A stretch of 64,000 nucleotides of DNA from Micromonospora sediminicola (GTDB lineage: Bacteria; Actinomycetota; Actinomycetes; Mycobacteriales; Micromonosporaceae): assembly GCF_900089585.1 (NCBI RefSeq), contig NZ_FLRH01000003.1, forward strand, positions 538,501-602,500, written 5' to 3'. The notes beneath the pieces are model-generated. The model was not told the DNA's origin. It did not search any database and saw nothing but the letters and a program-made list of their open reading frames with translations. A program made the translations under genes and the position numbers. Below are positions 15,604-24,047 of the stretch, in pieces. Numbering within the stretch: the first letter of the stretch is position 1; each line of letters opens with the position of its first letter.

Positions 15604-17133
15604 ATGACGACCTCACCGATCGAGCGTGCCGCCGACTCGTTCGCGGCCGAACTCGCCCGGCACCGGACCGGCCGAGGGCTGTCCAAGAAACAGTTGGCGA
15701 CGCTGATGGGCTTCGACCCGTCCTACGTCAGCCACGTCGAAGGGCGCCGCCACCGGCCCACCGAGGACTTCGCCCGCCGGGCCGAGGCCGTCCTGGAGGC
15801 CAGCGGCGCGATCTGGCAGCGCTTCCGGGAGTACGACGAGCTGCGGCACGGCCGGGCCGCCGGCGCGCACCGGGATCCGCCGGTACCCGGCCAGTGGCTG
15901 CCGCCCGGCACCGGCCTGGTGGTCGAGCGCGAGGTCGCCACGCTCACCCACACCGGCGACGGCTACCACTGCGCCATCCGCCGGGAGCTCTACAACGCCG
16001 GCACCGAGCCGGTCACCCGCTACCTGGTCCGGGTCGCGGTCGACCGCTACCCGAACGATCCGGGGCGCTCCAACCGGCACCACCGGGAGCATCCGCTCAC
16101 CTTCGCCGAGCTGCAACTCACCGCGTACCGGGACGACGGCAGCGGGCGGGAGCCGATGCACTGGCGGGCCAAACACGACCGGGACGCGTTCAAGGAGATC
16201 TGGCTGCTCTTCGAGAACGACGAGGGCCGCTTCCCGCTCTACCCGGGCGACCGGGTCACCATCGAGTACGCGTACCAGGTCGGCCGGGACAAGTGGGGCC
16301 CCTGGTTCCAGCGCGCCGTACGCCTGCCCACCCGGCACCTGGCGGTGCGCCTCGACCTGCCCGCGGACCTCGACCCGAAGGTGTGGGGCGCGGAGACCTC
16401 GCTGTCGGCGGAGGAGGGACCGCTGCGGACGCCGATCCAGCGCACCACTGCCGACGACCGGCTGATCTTCGACTGGGGGACCGACGACCCGCCGCTGAAC
16501 GCCCGCTACCGGTTGCAGTGGCGGTTCCGCAGTCCGGCGCCGGAGGCCGAGCCGGACGGCCCGCCGGCCGGCGGCCGGGTGCGGGCCAGCGACCGGATGC
16601 GCGCGGTGGGCATCGTGCAACGCGGCGACGACCTGCTCCGGCAACCGGCCCGCCCGTTCGACCTGCCGGCCGAGGAGCCGCACGCCCGGAAGGTGGTCGA
16701 CCGGCTCGCCGGCATGCTGGTCCGCCTGGACGAGCTGCACCCGTTCAGCAAGGGCGTCGGCCTCGCCGCCCCCCAGCTCGGCCTCGGCTGGTCCGCCGCC
16801 CTGGTCCGCCCCGCCGACCGGGCGGCCGAACCGGTGGTGCTGCTCAACCCCCGCGTGGTGGACGCCGCCGCCGAGACCGACGAGCAGTACGAGGGCTGCC
16901 TCTCCTACTTCGACCACCGCGGCCTGGTGCCCCGGCCGCTGCGGATCGACGTGGAACACGCCCTCTGGGACGGCAGTCGGGTGATCACGTCCTTCGAGTA
17001 CGCGATGGCCCGGCTGGTCGCCCACGAGATCGACCACCTGGAGGGGCGCCTGTACGTCGACCGGATGGCCCCCGGCGTACCGCTGGTGCCGGTGGAGGAA
17101 TACCGCGAGACCGGTACCCCCTGGCGCTACTGA
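15604..17133 (+). CDS. XRE-type HTH protein fused to a peptide deformylase domain
   Basis: The 509-residue protein has three parts. Residues 15-70 form a Cro/CI-type helix-turn-helix (GLSKKQLATLMGFDPSYVSHVEGRRHRPT). Residues about 95-300 are a conserved middle region of unknown role, beta-rich with aromatic motifs. The C-terminus is a complete peptide deformylase with motif 1 GVGLAAPQ (384-391), motif 2 EGCLS (430-434, metal ligand Cys432) and motif 3 HEIDH (474-478). All metal-binding residues are intact, so deformylase activity is possible. GAGGAAG precedes ATG 15604. The gene stands alone between the FhuF-like gene and flavohaemoglobin. Whether it is a regulator, a deformylase, or both is unclear. 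Confidence 0.85.
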   Translation: MTTSPIERAADSFAAELARHRTGRGLSKKQLATLMGFDPSYVSHVEGRRHRPTEDFARRAEAVLEASGAIWQRFREYDELRHGRAAGAHRDPPVPGQWLPPGTGLVVEREVATLTHTGDGYHCAIRRELYNAGTEPVTRYLVRVAVDRYPNDPGRSNRHHREHPLTFAELQLTAYRDDGSGREPMHWRAKHDRDAFKEIWLLFENDEGRFPLYPGDRVTIEYAYQVGRDKWGPWFQRAVRLPTRHLAVRLDLPADLDPKVWGAETSLSAEEGPLRTPIQRTTADDRLIFDWGTDDPPLNARYRLQWRFRSPAPEAEPDGPPAGGRVRASDRMRAVGIVQRGDDLLRQPARPFDLPAEEPHARKVVDRLAGMLVRLDELHPFSKGVGLAAPQLGLGWSAALVRPADRAAEPVVLLNPRVVDAAAETDEQYEGCLSYFDHRGLVPRPLRIDVEHALWDGSRVITSFEYAMARLVAHEIDHLEGRLYVDRMAPGVPLVPVEEYRETGTPWRY

Positions 17134-17142
17134 CACGGGGGG

Positions 17143-17182
17143 CCGGGTCGCGTGCCCCAGGGGGCGGGGGCACGCGACCCGG
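17143..17182. terminator. Bidirectional terminator hairpin
   Basis: CCGGGTCGCGTGCCCC pairs with GGGGCACGCGACCCGG, giving a perfect stem of about 16 bp with a short G-rich loop between the convergent XRE-deformylase and flavohaemoglobin genes. Confidence 0.85.
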
Positions 17183-17199
17183 CTCGGGGGGAGAAAGGT

Positions 17200-18321
17200 T
17201 CAGAGGTTGCCGAACGTGTCGTAGCGGATGTTGTCCGGCGGGACGTCGTCGGCGGCGAGCGCCCGCAGCGTCGCCCGGACCATGGCCGCCGAACCGGAGA
17301 CGTAACAGTCGTGCGTGGTCCACGGGCCGTACCGGGTGACCACCTCGGAGACGTCACCCTGCTCACCGGCGTAGTCCGCGTCCTCGCTGCACGCCGGCGT
17401 CACCGACAGCCAGGGGTGGGTCGCCACCAGCTCCTCCAGACCGGCCAGCCCGTACAGCTCCTCGGGGCGGCGGGCGCCGTAGAAGACGTGCACCCAGCGG
17501 GTTCGGTTGACCCGGGCCAGCTCCTCCACCAGCGCCTTGATCGGGGCCAGCCCGACGCCGCCGGCCACGCAGAGGATGTCCCGGGTGGAATCCGGGTCCA
17601 GCGTCATCGAGCCCATCGGCGCGGCCACCCGCAGCAGGTCACCCGGCTTGGTCCGGCGGACCAGCGCGCCGGAGACCCAGCCCGCCGCCCCGGGCGGTGT
17701 CCGGACGTGGAACTCCAGCACGTTCTCCTCGTTCGGGGCGTTCGCCACCGAGTACGTCCGCCACACCCGGGGGTGGTAGCGGGGCACCTCCACGCTCACG
17801 TACTGACCGGCCTTCCAGGGGAGCGGATCCTGGAGGGCGCGGACGGTCAGCACCGCCGTGTCCGGGCCGTGCCGCTCGTGGGTGAGCACCTCGGCGTGCC
17901 AGAACGGCGGGTTCCCGTCCGCCTCCGCGCCGGCGAGCATCCGCTCGCTGATGCTCGCGTACGCCTCCCGCCACGCCTGGTCGTACTCCAGGTTCCAGCC
18001 GTCGCCGGCGGTGCTGCGCAGCGCGTCGAGCAGGGCGACGCCCATGGTCTCGTAGTGGGCGGACGACACGTGGAACTTCCGGTGGTCCCGACCCAGCGCG
18101 CGCAGGTACTCGTCGAAGCTCTCCGGGTCGTCCACCGTCTGGGTGGCCGTGACGATGGCCTCCAGGATCCGGTCGCCCTGCCCGTTCATCTGCACCGGGA
18201 AGAGCGCGCGCAGCTCCGGGTCGAGGAGGAACAGCCGGGCGTAGAAGTGGCCGCTGAGCCGCTCCCGGTGCTCCTCCACCAGGGCCCAGCTCTCCTTCAG
18301 CAGCCGCGCGAAGTTCTCCAC
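17200..18321 (-). CDS. Flavohaemoglobin-type NO dioxygenase
   Basis: The 373-residue protein has an N-terminal globin domain (1-130) with proximal histidine at about H80 (LGRDHRKFHV), then a ferredoxin-reductase-like FAD domain (about 150-245) with RTYSVANAP and an NAD(P) domain with VAGGVGLAPIKALVEEL. This is the Hmp architecture: it oxidises nitric oxide to nitrate using O2 and NAD(P)H. It is slightly shorter than E. coli Hmp (396) because the FAD domain loops are reduced. GTG start with AAGGAG upstream. Confidence 0.9.
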   Translation of the reverse strand: MENFARLLKESWALVEEHRERLSGHFYARLFLLDPELRALFPVQMNGQGDRILEAIVTATQTVDDPESFDEYLRALGRDHRKFHVSSAHYETMGVALLDALRSTAGDGWNLEYDQAWREAYASISERMLAGAEADGNPPFWHAEVLTHERHGPDTAVLTVRALQDPLPWKAGQYVSVEVPRYHPRVWRTYSVANAPNEENVLEFHVRTPPGAAGWVSGALVRRTKPGDLLRVAAPMGSMTLDPDSTRDILCVAGGVGLAPIKALVEELARVNRTRWVHVFYGARRPEELYGLAGLEELVATHPWLSVTPACSEDADYAGEQGDVSEVVTRYGPWTTHDCYVSGSAAMVRATLRALAADDVPPDNIRYDTFGNL

Positions 18322-18443
18322 AGGGGCACGCTCCTTCTCCGTACGGGCGGATCGGCCCCCATAGAATGTCCACGCAGCGTGTCCGTCGGTCGCACACGAT
18401 GTGCGACCGGCCCCCCTCGTCGCCGAGGTGGTTTCATGGTCCG

Positions 18444-19217
18444 GTGACGGTTGACGAGCTGGCCCGGCCGGTCTCCCGCCGGGTGCTGGGCACCGAGACG
18501 CTGCTCGTGCTCGGTCTCTCCCTCGGCCAGTCGGCCGTGTACGCGCTGGTCTCGCTGGTCGCCAAGCTCACCGCGTCGGGCGGGCTGTCGAAGCAGACCG
18601 CCGCGCTGAACACCTCCGCGTCCGCCCGGCCCTACCTCGACCTCACCTACCAGCTGCTCGGGATCGTCTTCGCGCTGCTGCCGGTGCTGCTCGCCGTACA
18701 CCTGCTGGCGCGCGACCCCGGCGACCCGGCGCGGACGCTCGGCGTCGACCTCCGCCGGCCCGGCTCCGACCTGGTCCGCGGCGCGGGCCTGGCCGCGCTC
18801 ATCGGCCTGCCCGGCCTGGCGCTGTTCTGGGTGGCGGCGCAGCTCGGCATCAACGCCACCCTCGTTCCGGCCGCCCTGCCGGACCTCTGGTGGGCGGTGC
18901 CGGTGCTGATCCTCGCCGCCGTGCAGAACGCCGTGCTGGAGGAGGTGATCGTGGTCGGCTATCTGGTCACTCGGCTGCGCCAGCTCAACTGGCGGCTCGG
19001 CGCGGTGCTCGCGACCAGCGCGGTGCTGCGCGGCTCGTACCACCTCTACCAGGGCTTCGGCGCGTTCGTCGGCAACGCCGTGATGGGGCTGATCTTCGGG
19101 TGGTTCTACCTGCGCACGCGTCGGGTGGCCCCGCTGATCGTCGCGCACACCCTGCTCGACGTGGTCGCCTTCGTCGGCTACGCGCTGCTGCCGAGGTCCT
19201 GGTTCGGCTGGCTCTGA
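18444..19217 (+). CDS. CPBP family intramembrane metalloprotease-like protein
   Basis: This protein of about 257 residues has at least six hydrophobic helices and the CPBP (Abi/CAAX protease-related) motifs: EEVIVVGYL, SYHLYQGFGAFVGNAVMG with a candidate metal-binding histidine, and AHTLLDV. The usual EExxxR first motif has Gly instead of Arg, so activity may be altered. GTG 18444 is taken as start; an earlier ATG would add a basic, poorly conserved 26-residue segment overlapping the promoter region of flavohaemoglobin. Confidence 0.82.
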   Translation: MTVDELARPVSRRVLGTETLLVLGLSLGQSAVYALVSLVAKLTASGGLSKQTAALNTSASARPYLDLTYQLLGIVFALLPVLLAVHLLARDPGDPARTLGVDLRRPGSDLVRGAGLAALIGLPGLALFWVAAQLGINATLVPAALPDLWWAVPVLILAAVQNAVLEEVIVVGYLVTRLRQLNWRLGAVLATSAVLRGSYHLYQGFGAFVGNAVMGLIFGWFYLRTRRVAPLIVAHTLLDVVAFVGYALLPRSWFGWL

Positions 19218-19277
19218 GCGTTGCGCCAGGTCGGCGAGGTGGCGGGTGATGCCACCACCTCGCCGTACCGGTGTCGA

Positions 19278-20981
19278 TCAGGCGCGGGTGGGCCGGTAGC
19301 GGGCGACCGCCCGGGCGGCGAGCCGCTCGGCGGCGGCCGTACCACCGGTCGCGGCCGCCAGCGCCGCCGCGCCCGGCAGCAACCGGGCGGCCAGCCGCAA
19401 CCCGAGCCACCCACCCGCCTGCGCGGCCACCGGCGTGGCCAGCCGCCAGGCCGCCTCGGCCACCCGCCCCCACGGCCCGTCCGCCGGCTCGTCGGCCGCC
19501 CGGGCCGCCGCCAGCGCCGCCCGGGCCGTGCCGTCGTCCGGATGTACCGACGTCAGCACCAGCAACTCGGCCGCCCGGTCCGGATGCGCCGGCTCCCGCC
19601 CGTAGGCGGCGGCCAGGTGCAGCACCAGGTTCGCCTGGGTCCAGAGCACGGCGGTCAGCTCCGCGACCGGCGCGAACAGCCCGGCGCCCGCCGCCAACGC
19701 GCCGCCCGTGCCGGCCATCCGGACGAACCGCCGGGTCGCCAGCCGGGCCACCCCGTCCGCGTCCGCCTGCGGGTAGGCCCGGCGGACCTGCTCCACCCAG
19801 TCCCGGGCACGCGGACCGAGGGCGTCCACCGCGGCCAGGGCCAGCAACTCCGGCGCGAACCCGGGGTGGTCGCGCAACCTCGGCCCCACCGCCCGCCAGC
19901 CCTCCACCGGGGTACGCGCCACCGCCGCCGACCCGTCGGCCGGCCCGGTGCTCCGCTCACCCGTGCCCGCCGGGGTCGGCTGCGCGACGTCTCCACCGAC
20001 GCGCTCCGGCCCGGCGGTCTCCGCGCCCGGCCCGGCGGTCTCCGCGCCCGGCCCGGCGGTCTCCGCGCCCGGTCCGGCGGTCTCCGCGCCCGGTCCGGCG
20101 TCCGGAGCGACGTCCGCGGCGGCCTGCTCGGCGGTGCGCTTCGCCGGGCTGGTCCGCGCCGCCGGGGCGGCCTTGGTGGTCCGGCGGGCGCGCGCGGGGC
20201 GGGACGTTGCCCCCGATTCCTCGGCCGTGACCGGCAGGGCGTCGTCGGGCCGCGGCCCGGCCGTGGACGGTTCGGTCCCGGCCGGGGCGGTGAACTCGGG
20301 CGCGCCGGAGGTCTTCCGGGTCGCGCCGGCCGCCTTCCGGGCGGCGGGCGCCGCCTTCTTTGCGGCCGGGGCGGTCCTCTTGCCGGCCGGGGTGACCTCC
20401 ACAGCGGCAGCGGTCCCGTCCTCGGTGGCGGCCGTCCCGGTGGAGGCGCGTCGCGCCCGCTTCGGCGTCCCCTTCGCGACCGGGGCCGGCCCGGTCGCCG
20501 TCGCCCCGACCGGGGACTCCCCGGACGTCGTACTCCCGGCGGAAACCTCGCCCGGCATGGGATTGCCGGCCGCCGGTGGTGGGGCGGGCACCGCCGGCTC
20601 GCCGGGGAGCACGGCCGGCGGCGCACCGGGATCGGTGTCGTCCGGCTCGGTGGCGGCCCCGCCGGGCCGCGTGCCCGGACCGGTGTCGCCCGCCTCGGCG
20701 GCGGCCGTGCCGGCGCGCGAGGCCGGATCGGGCCCGGACAGGGCGCCGCCGGCGCGTGGACGAGGGGCCGGCGCCGTCTCGGTGACCGGGGTCGGCGGCT
20801 GGAAGACGACGGTCGGCGGGGTCCGACGCGACCGCCCGCGCGGTGGGGTGTCCTCCGTCGCCTCCACCGGAGCGGGCTCCGGCGCGGGTGGCGGACTGAA
20901 GGTCGGTCGGGGGGAGCGGCTCCGCCGGGCCTTGGCGGCGGGCTCGCGACGGGGCGGATCGCTCGGCGGGTGCTCCTGCAT
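19278..20981 (-). CDS. Protein with long basic Ala/Pro/Lys-rich N-terminal region and EcsC-like C-terminal domain
   Basis: In this 567-residue protein, residues 1-350 are low complexity. Arg/Pro-rich segments are followed by histone-H1-like AAKKA/AARKAA motifs, then four copies of the heptad GPGAETA. Residues about 360-567 form a helical globular domain with VDALGPRARDWVEQVRRAYP and a Gly/Ala-rich hydrophobic region (MAGTGGALAAGAGLFAPVAELTAVLWTQANLVLHLAAAYG), similar in style to EcsC-family proteins. Start ATG 20981 is chosen over 21029. The basic tail could bind nucleic acid; this is inference. Confidence 0.65.
   Translation of the reverse strand: MQEHPPSDPPRREPAAKARRSRSPRPTFSPPPAPEPAPVEATEDTPPRGRSRRTPPTVVFQPPTPVTETAPAPRPRAGGALSGPDPASRAGTAAAEAGDTGPGTRPGGAATEPDDTDPGAPPAVLPGEPAVPAPPPAAGNPMPGEVSAGSTTSGESPVGATATGPAPVAKGTPKRARRASTGTAATEDGTAAAVEVTPAGKRTAPAAKKAAPAARKAAGATRKTSGAPEFTAPAGTEPSTAGPRPDDALPVTAEESGATSRPARARRTTKAAPAARTSPAKRTAEQAAADVAPDAGPGAETAGPGAETAGPGAETAGPGAETAGPERVGGDVAQPTPAGTGERSTGPADGSAAVARTPVEGWRAVGPRLRDHPGFAPELLALAAVDALGPRARDWVEQVRRAYPQADADGVARLATRRFVRMAGTGGALAAGAGLFAPVAELTAVLWTQANLVLHLAAAYGREPAHPDRAAELLVLTSVHPDDGTARAALAAARAADEPADGPWGRVAEAAWRLATPVAAQAGGWLGLRLAARLLPGAAALAAATGGTAAAERLAARAVARYRPTRA
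20008..20100. repeat. In-gene 21-bp tandem repeat (four copies)
   Basis: Four near-identical 21-bp units (GGCCCGGCGGTCTCCGCGCC type) encode the GPGAETA heptads of the EcsC-like protein on the minus strand. Copy number probably varies between strains by slippage. Confidence 0.8.
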
Positions 20982-21115
20982 ATCGATGGAGCGTAGCCGT
21001 GGAGGTGATCTGGCACACGGTGGAAACACGGTGGCCGGGTCGGGTACCGGTAGTCGCTTTGCTCCGGGCGGGTGCGGACCTGTATTCTCGGGCGCGGTGA
21101 CCTCCGGGCCACCAG

Positions 21116-21206
21116 GGAGACTTCGCCTAGTCTGGTCTATGGCGCCGCACTGCTAATGCGGTTGGGGTCTTAAAGCCCCTCCCGGGTTCGAATCCCGGAG
21201 TCTCCG
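21116..21206 (+). tRNA. tRNA-Ser (anticodon GCU)
   Basis: A 91-nt class II tRNA: acceptor GGAGACT/AGTCTCC, anticodon stem CCGCA/TGCGG with loop CTGCTAA and anticodon GCT at 21152-21154, extended variable arm, T-arm CCGGGTTCGAATCCCGG. No encoded CCA. Confidence 0.95.
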
Positions 21207-21242
21207 CGCGAAAGCCGGTTGTGTAGACTGGCCGAGCACCGG

Positions 21243-21315
21243 GCGCCCGTAGCTCAATGGATAGAGCATCTGACTACGGATCAGAAGGTTAGGGGTTCGA
21301 GTCCCTTCGGGCGCA
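21243..21315 (+). tRNA. tRNA-Arg (anticodon ACG)
   Basis: A 73-nt tRNA with acceptor GCGCCCG/CGGGCGC, anticodon stem TCTGA/TCAGA and anticodon ACG at 21276-21278 (A34 normally becomes inosine). It follows tRNA-Ser(GCU) by 36 bp and is likely co-transcribed with it. Confidence 0.95.
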
Positions 21316-21324
21316 CAGGATTGA

Positions 21325-21366
21325 TAAGGGCCCGAACTGCGGAAACGCGGTTCGGGCCCTTATTGC
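21325..21366 (+). terminator. Rho-independent terminator of the tRNA-Ser/tRNA-Arg unit
   Basis: TAAGGGCCCGAACTGCG pairs with CGCGGTTCGGGCCCTTA around a GAAA loop, a 17-bp stem with one wobble, followed by TTGCTGTT. It lies 10 bp after tRNA-Arg. Confidence 0.9.
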
Positions 21367-21648
21367 TGTTCGGCCTGTGCGGACAGCGGATGCGACGTGG
21401 TGCGGCTCCTCCGCGGCCTGCGGCAGTCGAGGGCCAGCCGGCCGGGGCGGGCGCGATCGGTCCGGCCGCGGTGCCCACTCCGTGATCGGCCACCCGGGCG
21501 CGCCCCGACAGCAGCAGTGTCAGCGCGACGGCTACCGCGATGATCGCCACCCCGTTGATCCCGGCCCAGAACATCGCCAGTTCCCGCAGTGTCGGGCGCT
21601 GCGGCCTTCATGGGTGATTCGTCCGCTCACGGCGGGGTAATCACCCCC

Positions 21649-22968
21649 ATGGCCGATCATGACCGTGATGTCGCCCGTTCCCCGCTCGACCGGGTCGTCG
21701 AGCGGGGCGGCCACCTGCTCTCCACCGCGCGGGAGGAAGGCGGGGCGTTCGGGCGCGCCCGCCGGCGTCAACTGGAGATCATCCTGATGATCGCCGTGCA
21801 GGCCGGGCTGGCGGCCGGCTTGGCCGCGTTGCTGGCGGCCCGGCTCGGGCCCGGGGCCCACGTCTTCGCTCCGGCCGCGGCGGTCGGCACCATCGCCACC
21901 GCGATCGGTCAGCGTGTCCGGCGCACCCTGGAACTGCTCGCCGGCGTCGGCGTCGGCATCGTGGTCAGCGATGTGCTGCGCTACTTCCTCGGTTCCGGCG
22001 TCGTGCAGACCGGCCTCGTGGTCACCGTGGCCATCGCCACCGCGTTGCTGGTGGCCGGGCGCGGTGGTGCCCTGGTCGGCCAGGCGGGCGGCACCGCCGT
22101 GCTGATCGCCACCCTGGCCCCCGCCGACCACAACCTGGAGGTGCCCCGAATTGTCGACGCTCTGATCGGCGGGCTGGCGGGACTCTTCGTGGTGGCGGTG
22201 CTGCTTCCGGTGAACCCGCTACGAATACTCGACAATTCGGCCCAGCCCGTCATCTCGGGACTGACTCGGCAGCTCGACGCCATCGCCGAGGCGCAGACGA
22301 ACCGGGACGCGGAGGCGGCCATGCGTGCCCTGGAGGCCCTGCGCAATCTCGGCCCCGACGTCGGCCGGCTCACCGACGCGCTCAGCGGGGCCCAGGAGGT
22401 GGTCACCATCGCGCCGGCCCGCTGGCGCCGCCGGCAACACTTCCACCGGTACGCCGCCGCCCTGCGTCACCTCGAACAGGTGATCCTCTACACCCGGTCC
22501 GTGGCGCGCCGTACCGTCACCGCCCTGCAACACGACGAGCCCGTACCGCCCGCACTGCCCATGGCCCTGTCTCGACTCGCCGATGCCCTGCGGGAGCTGC
22601 ACCAGGCATGTCGTGACGAGCGCGAGTTCACCCGGGTTGACCAACTCGTCCTGGAGAGCGCCCAGTGTGTCGGCCGTGCCTGGGGGCAGGGGGTGCGTTC
22701 GGACGGTGAGGCGATGATCAACGATATTCGTACGGCCGGCAGCGAGGTGCTGCGCGCCGCGGGTTGCCCGACGGAGGAATCCAACGAGCTGGTGCGACGG
22801 GCGACAACGGCCGGTGAGGTCGAGACGCGTCCACCGGCGCGGGCACATCTGTACCGGCCGATACCCGACCGGGGGCATCGGCCGGTCCGATCCCGGTCAC
22901 GCGCCGACCGAGCCGCCCCCGCCCGCCGCGCACGGAAGCGACGGACCCCGCCGGCGGACGGACGATGA
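21649..22968 (+). CDS. FUSC/aromatic-acid exporter family membrane protein
   Basis: In this 439-residue protein, residues 40-190 contain six closely spaced hydrophobic helices (LGPGAHVFAPAAAVGTIATAIGQRVRRTLELLAGVGVGIVVSDVL...) followed by LLPVNPLRIL, the hallmark of the FUSC/ArAE transporter domain. The rest is a soluble, helical, Arg-rich cytoplasmic region ending in a basic tail. It probably exports small organic acids or acts as half of such a transporter. Three in-frame starts exist (21589, 21610, 21649); 21649 is used because homologues usually begin near MADHD. Stand-alone gene. Confidence 0.72.
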   Translation: MADHDRDVARSPLDRVVERGGHLLSTAREEGGAFGRARRRQLEIILMIAVQAGLAAGLAALLAARLGPGAHVFAPAAAVGTIATAIGQRVRRTLELLAGVGVGIVVSDVLRYFLGSGVVQTGLVVTVAIATALLVAGRGGALVGQAGGTAVLIATLAPADHNLEVPRIVDALIGGLAGLFVVAVLLPVNPLRILDNSAQPVISGLTRQLDAIAEAQTNRDAEAAMRALEALRNLGPDVGRLTDALSGAQEVVTIAPARWRRRQHFHRYAAALRHLEQVILYTRSVARRTVTALQHDEPVPPALPMALSRLADALRELHQACRDEREFTRVDQLVLESAQCVGRAWGQGVRSDGEAMINDIRTAGSEVLRAAGCPTEESNELVRRATTAGEVETRPPARAHLYRPIPDRGHRPVRSRSRADRAAPARRARKRRTPPADGR

Positions 22969-23036
22969 CAGCGACGCTCGCCCGGCGGCGGGTGCGACCG
23001 CTCTCCCGGGCCCGTGTCTCAGGTCACCCGGCACGG

Positions 23037-23063
23037 TGTCACGTCCGTGGCAGCCGTTCTGTC
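23037..23063 (+). promoter_or_regulatory. Candidate ECF41-type promoter before the epimerase gene
   Basis: TGTCACG at 23037-23043 is followed after 16 bp by TGTC at 23060-23063. The reported ECF41 target promoter is TGTCACA-N16-CGTC, so this matches the -35 closely and three of four -10 bases. The epimerase ATG lies at 23072, implying an almost leaderless transcript that would also cover the ECF41 gene. Confidence 0.5.
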
Positions 23064-23071
23064 ACCTGGTC

Positions 23072-23977
23072 ATGACAGACATCAGGAACGTTCTGTTGGC
23101 AGGGGCGAGCGGCGTCTTCGGACGGCACGTCGCCGCGGAGCTGACCGCCGCGGGCTACCGCGTGCTGGGGCTGGGCCGGGGGCCGGGCAACAGCGTCGTG
23201 GCGGACCTGCTGGACCGGTCGGCGCTGGTGCGGGCCGTGGACGGTATGGCGATCGACACGATCGTGCACGGCGCGACCGCACTACGGCGCGCGCCGATGC
23301 GGCACGCCGACATGGCCGCGACCGACGCCCTTCGAACCATCGGAACCGCCAACCTGGTCGAGGCGGCACGGATCACCGGCGCCCGGCGGATGATCGCCGA
23401 GTCGATGGTGTTCGGATACGGATATCAGGACATGGGCGACCGGGTCCTCACCGAGTGCGACGAGTTCGGTCCGGCGGGCCAGGACCGGCGGTCGCAGGCA
23501 CACGTCGACGCGATGCGCGTCAAGGAACAGTTGGTGACCGGCGCTGACGGCATCGAGGGCATCGTGCTGCGCTTCGGTCTGTTCTACGGGCCCGGTGGCA
23601 CCGAGGCGATGGTGGACCTGCTGAACAAACGCAGGCTGCCGGCCGTGGCCGATCGTGGCCGGGTGCTGCCGTGGGTCGAGCTGGGCGACGCCGCCCGGGC
23701 GGTGGCGCTGGCCGTGGAGGGCGGGCGCCCCGGGCAGGCGTACAACATCGTCGACGACGCGCCGATGGGCTTCGGCGCGCACGTGCACGCGGTCGCCGCC
23801 GCGTTCGGCACCCCCCGGCCGATGACCGTACCGGCCTGGCTCACCCGCCCGATGTCGTACGCCCACCGGATGTTCACCACCAGCATGCGAGTGTCCAACG
23901 CCAGAGCCCGGGCGGAGCTGGGCTGGACGCCGCGTCACCGCGACTGTGCCGCGGGCCTGGCCGCCATGTGTGCCTGA
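23072..23977 (+). CDS. NAD-dependent epimerase/dehydratase family protein (ECF41-associated COE protein)
   Basis: This 301-residue extended short-chain dehydrogenase has the N-terminal NAD(P) motif LLAGASGVFGRHVAAEL (GxxGxxG). The catalytic Tyr-x3-Lys is not obvious: the segment SMVFGYGYQDMG replaces it. It is therefore similar to atypical NmrA/epimerase-like members. It sits directly upstream of an ECF41 sigma factor; ECF41 genes are characteristically next to a carboxymuconolactone decarboxylase, oxidoreductase or epimerase (COE) that is the main target of the sigma factor. The substrate is unknown. Confidence 0.82.
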   Translation: MTDIRNVLLAGASGVFGRHVAAELTAAGYRVLGLGRGPGNSVVADLLDRSALVRAVDGMAIDTIVHGATALRRAPMRHADMAATDALRTIGTANLVEAARITGARRMIAESMVFGYGYQDMGDRVLTECDEFGPAGQDRRSQAHVDAMRVKEQLVTGADGIEGIVLRFGLFYGPGGTEAMVDLLNKRRLPAVADRGRVLPWVELGDAARAVALAVEGGRPGQAYNIVDDAPMGFGAHVHAVAAAFGTPRPMTVPAWLTRPMSYAHRMFTTSMRVSNARARAELGWTPRHRDCAAGLAAMCA

Positions 23978-24047
23978 CATGCCATCGGCACGTCGTCGCA
24001 GCGCACCGCCTCCCGGCCGAAGTGGGCGGAGCTGGCACGATACCCCG

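Noticed and set aside
21281..21574. 97-codon minus-strand ORF with one hydrophobic helix
   Set aside because: It ends inside the tRNA-Arg gene after crossing the terminator, with the translated tRNA tail typical of spurious ORFs.
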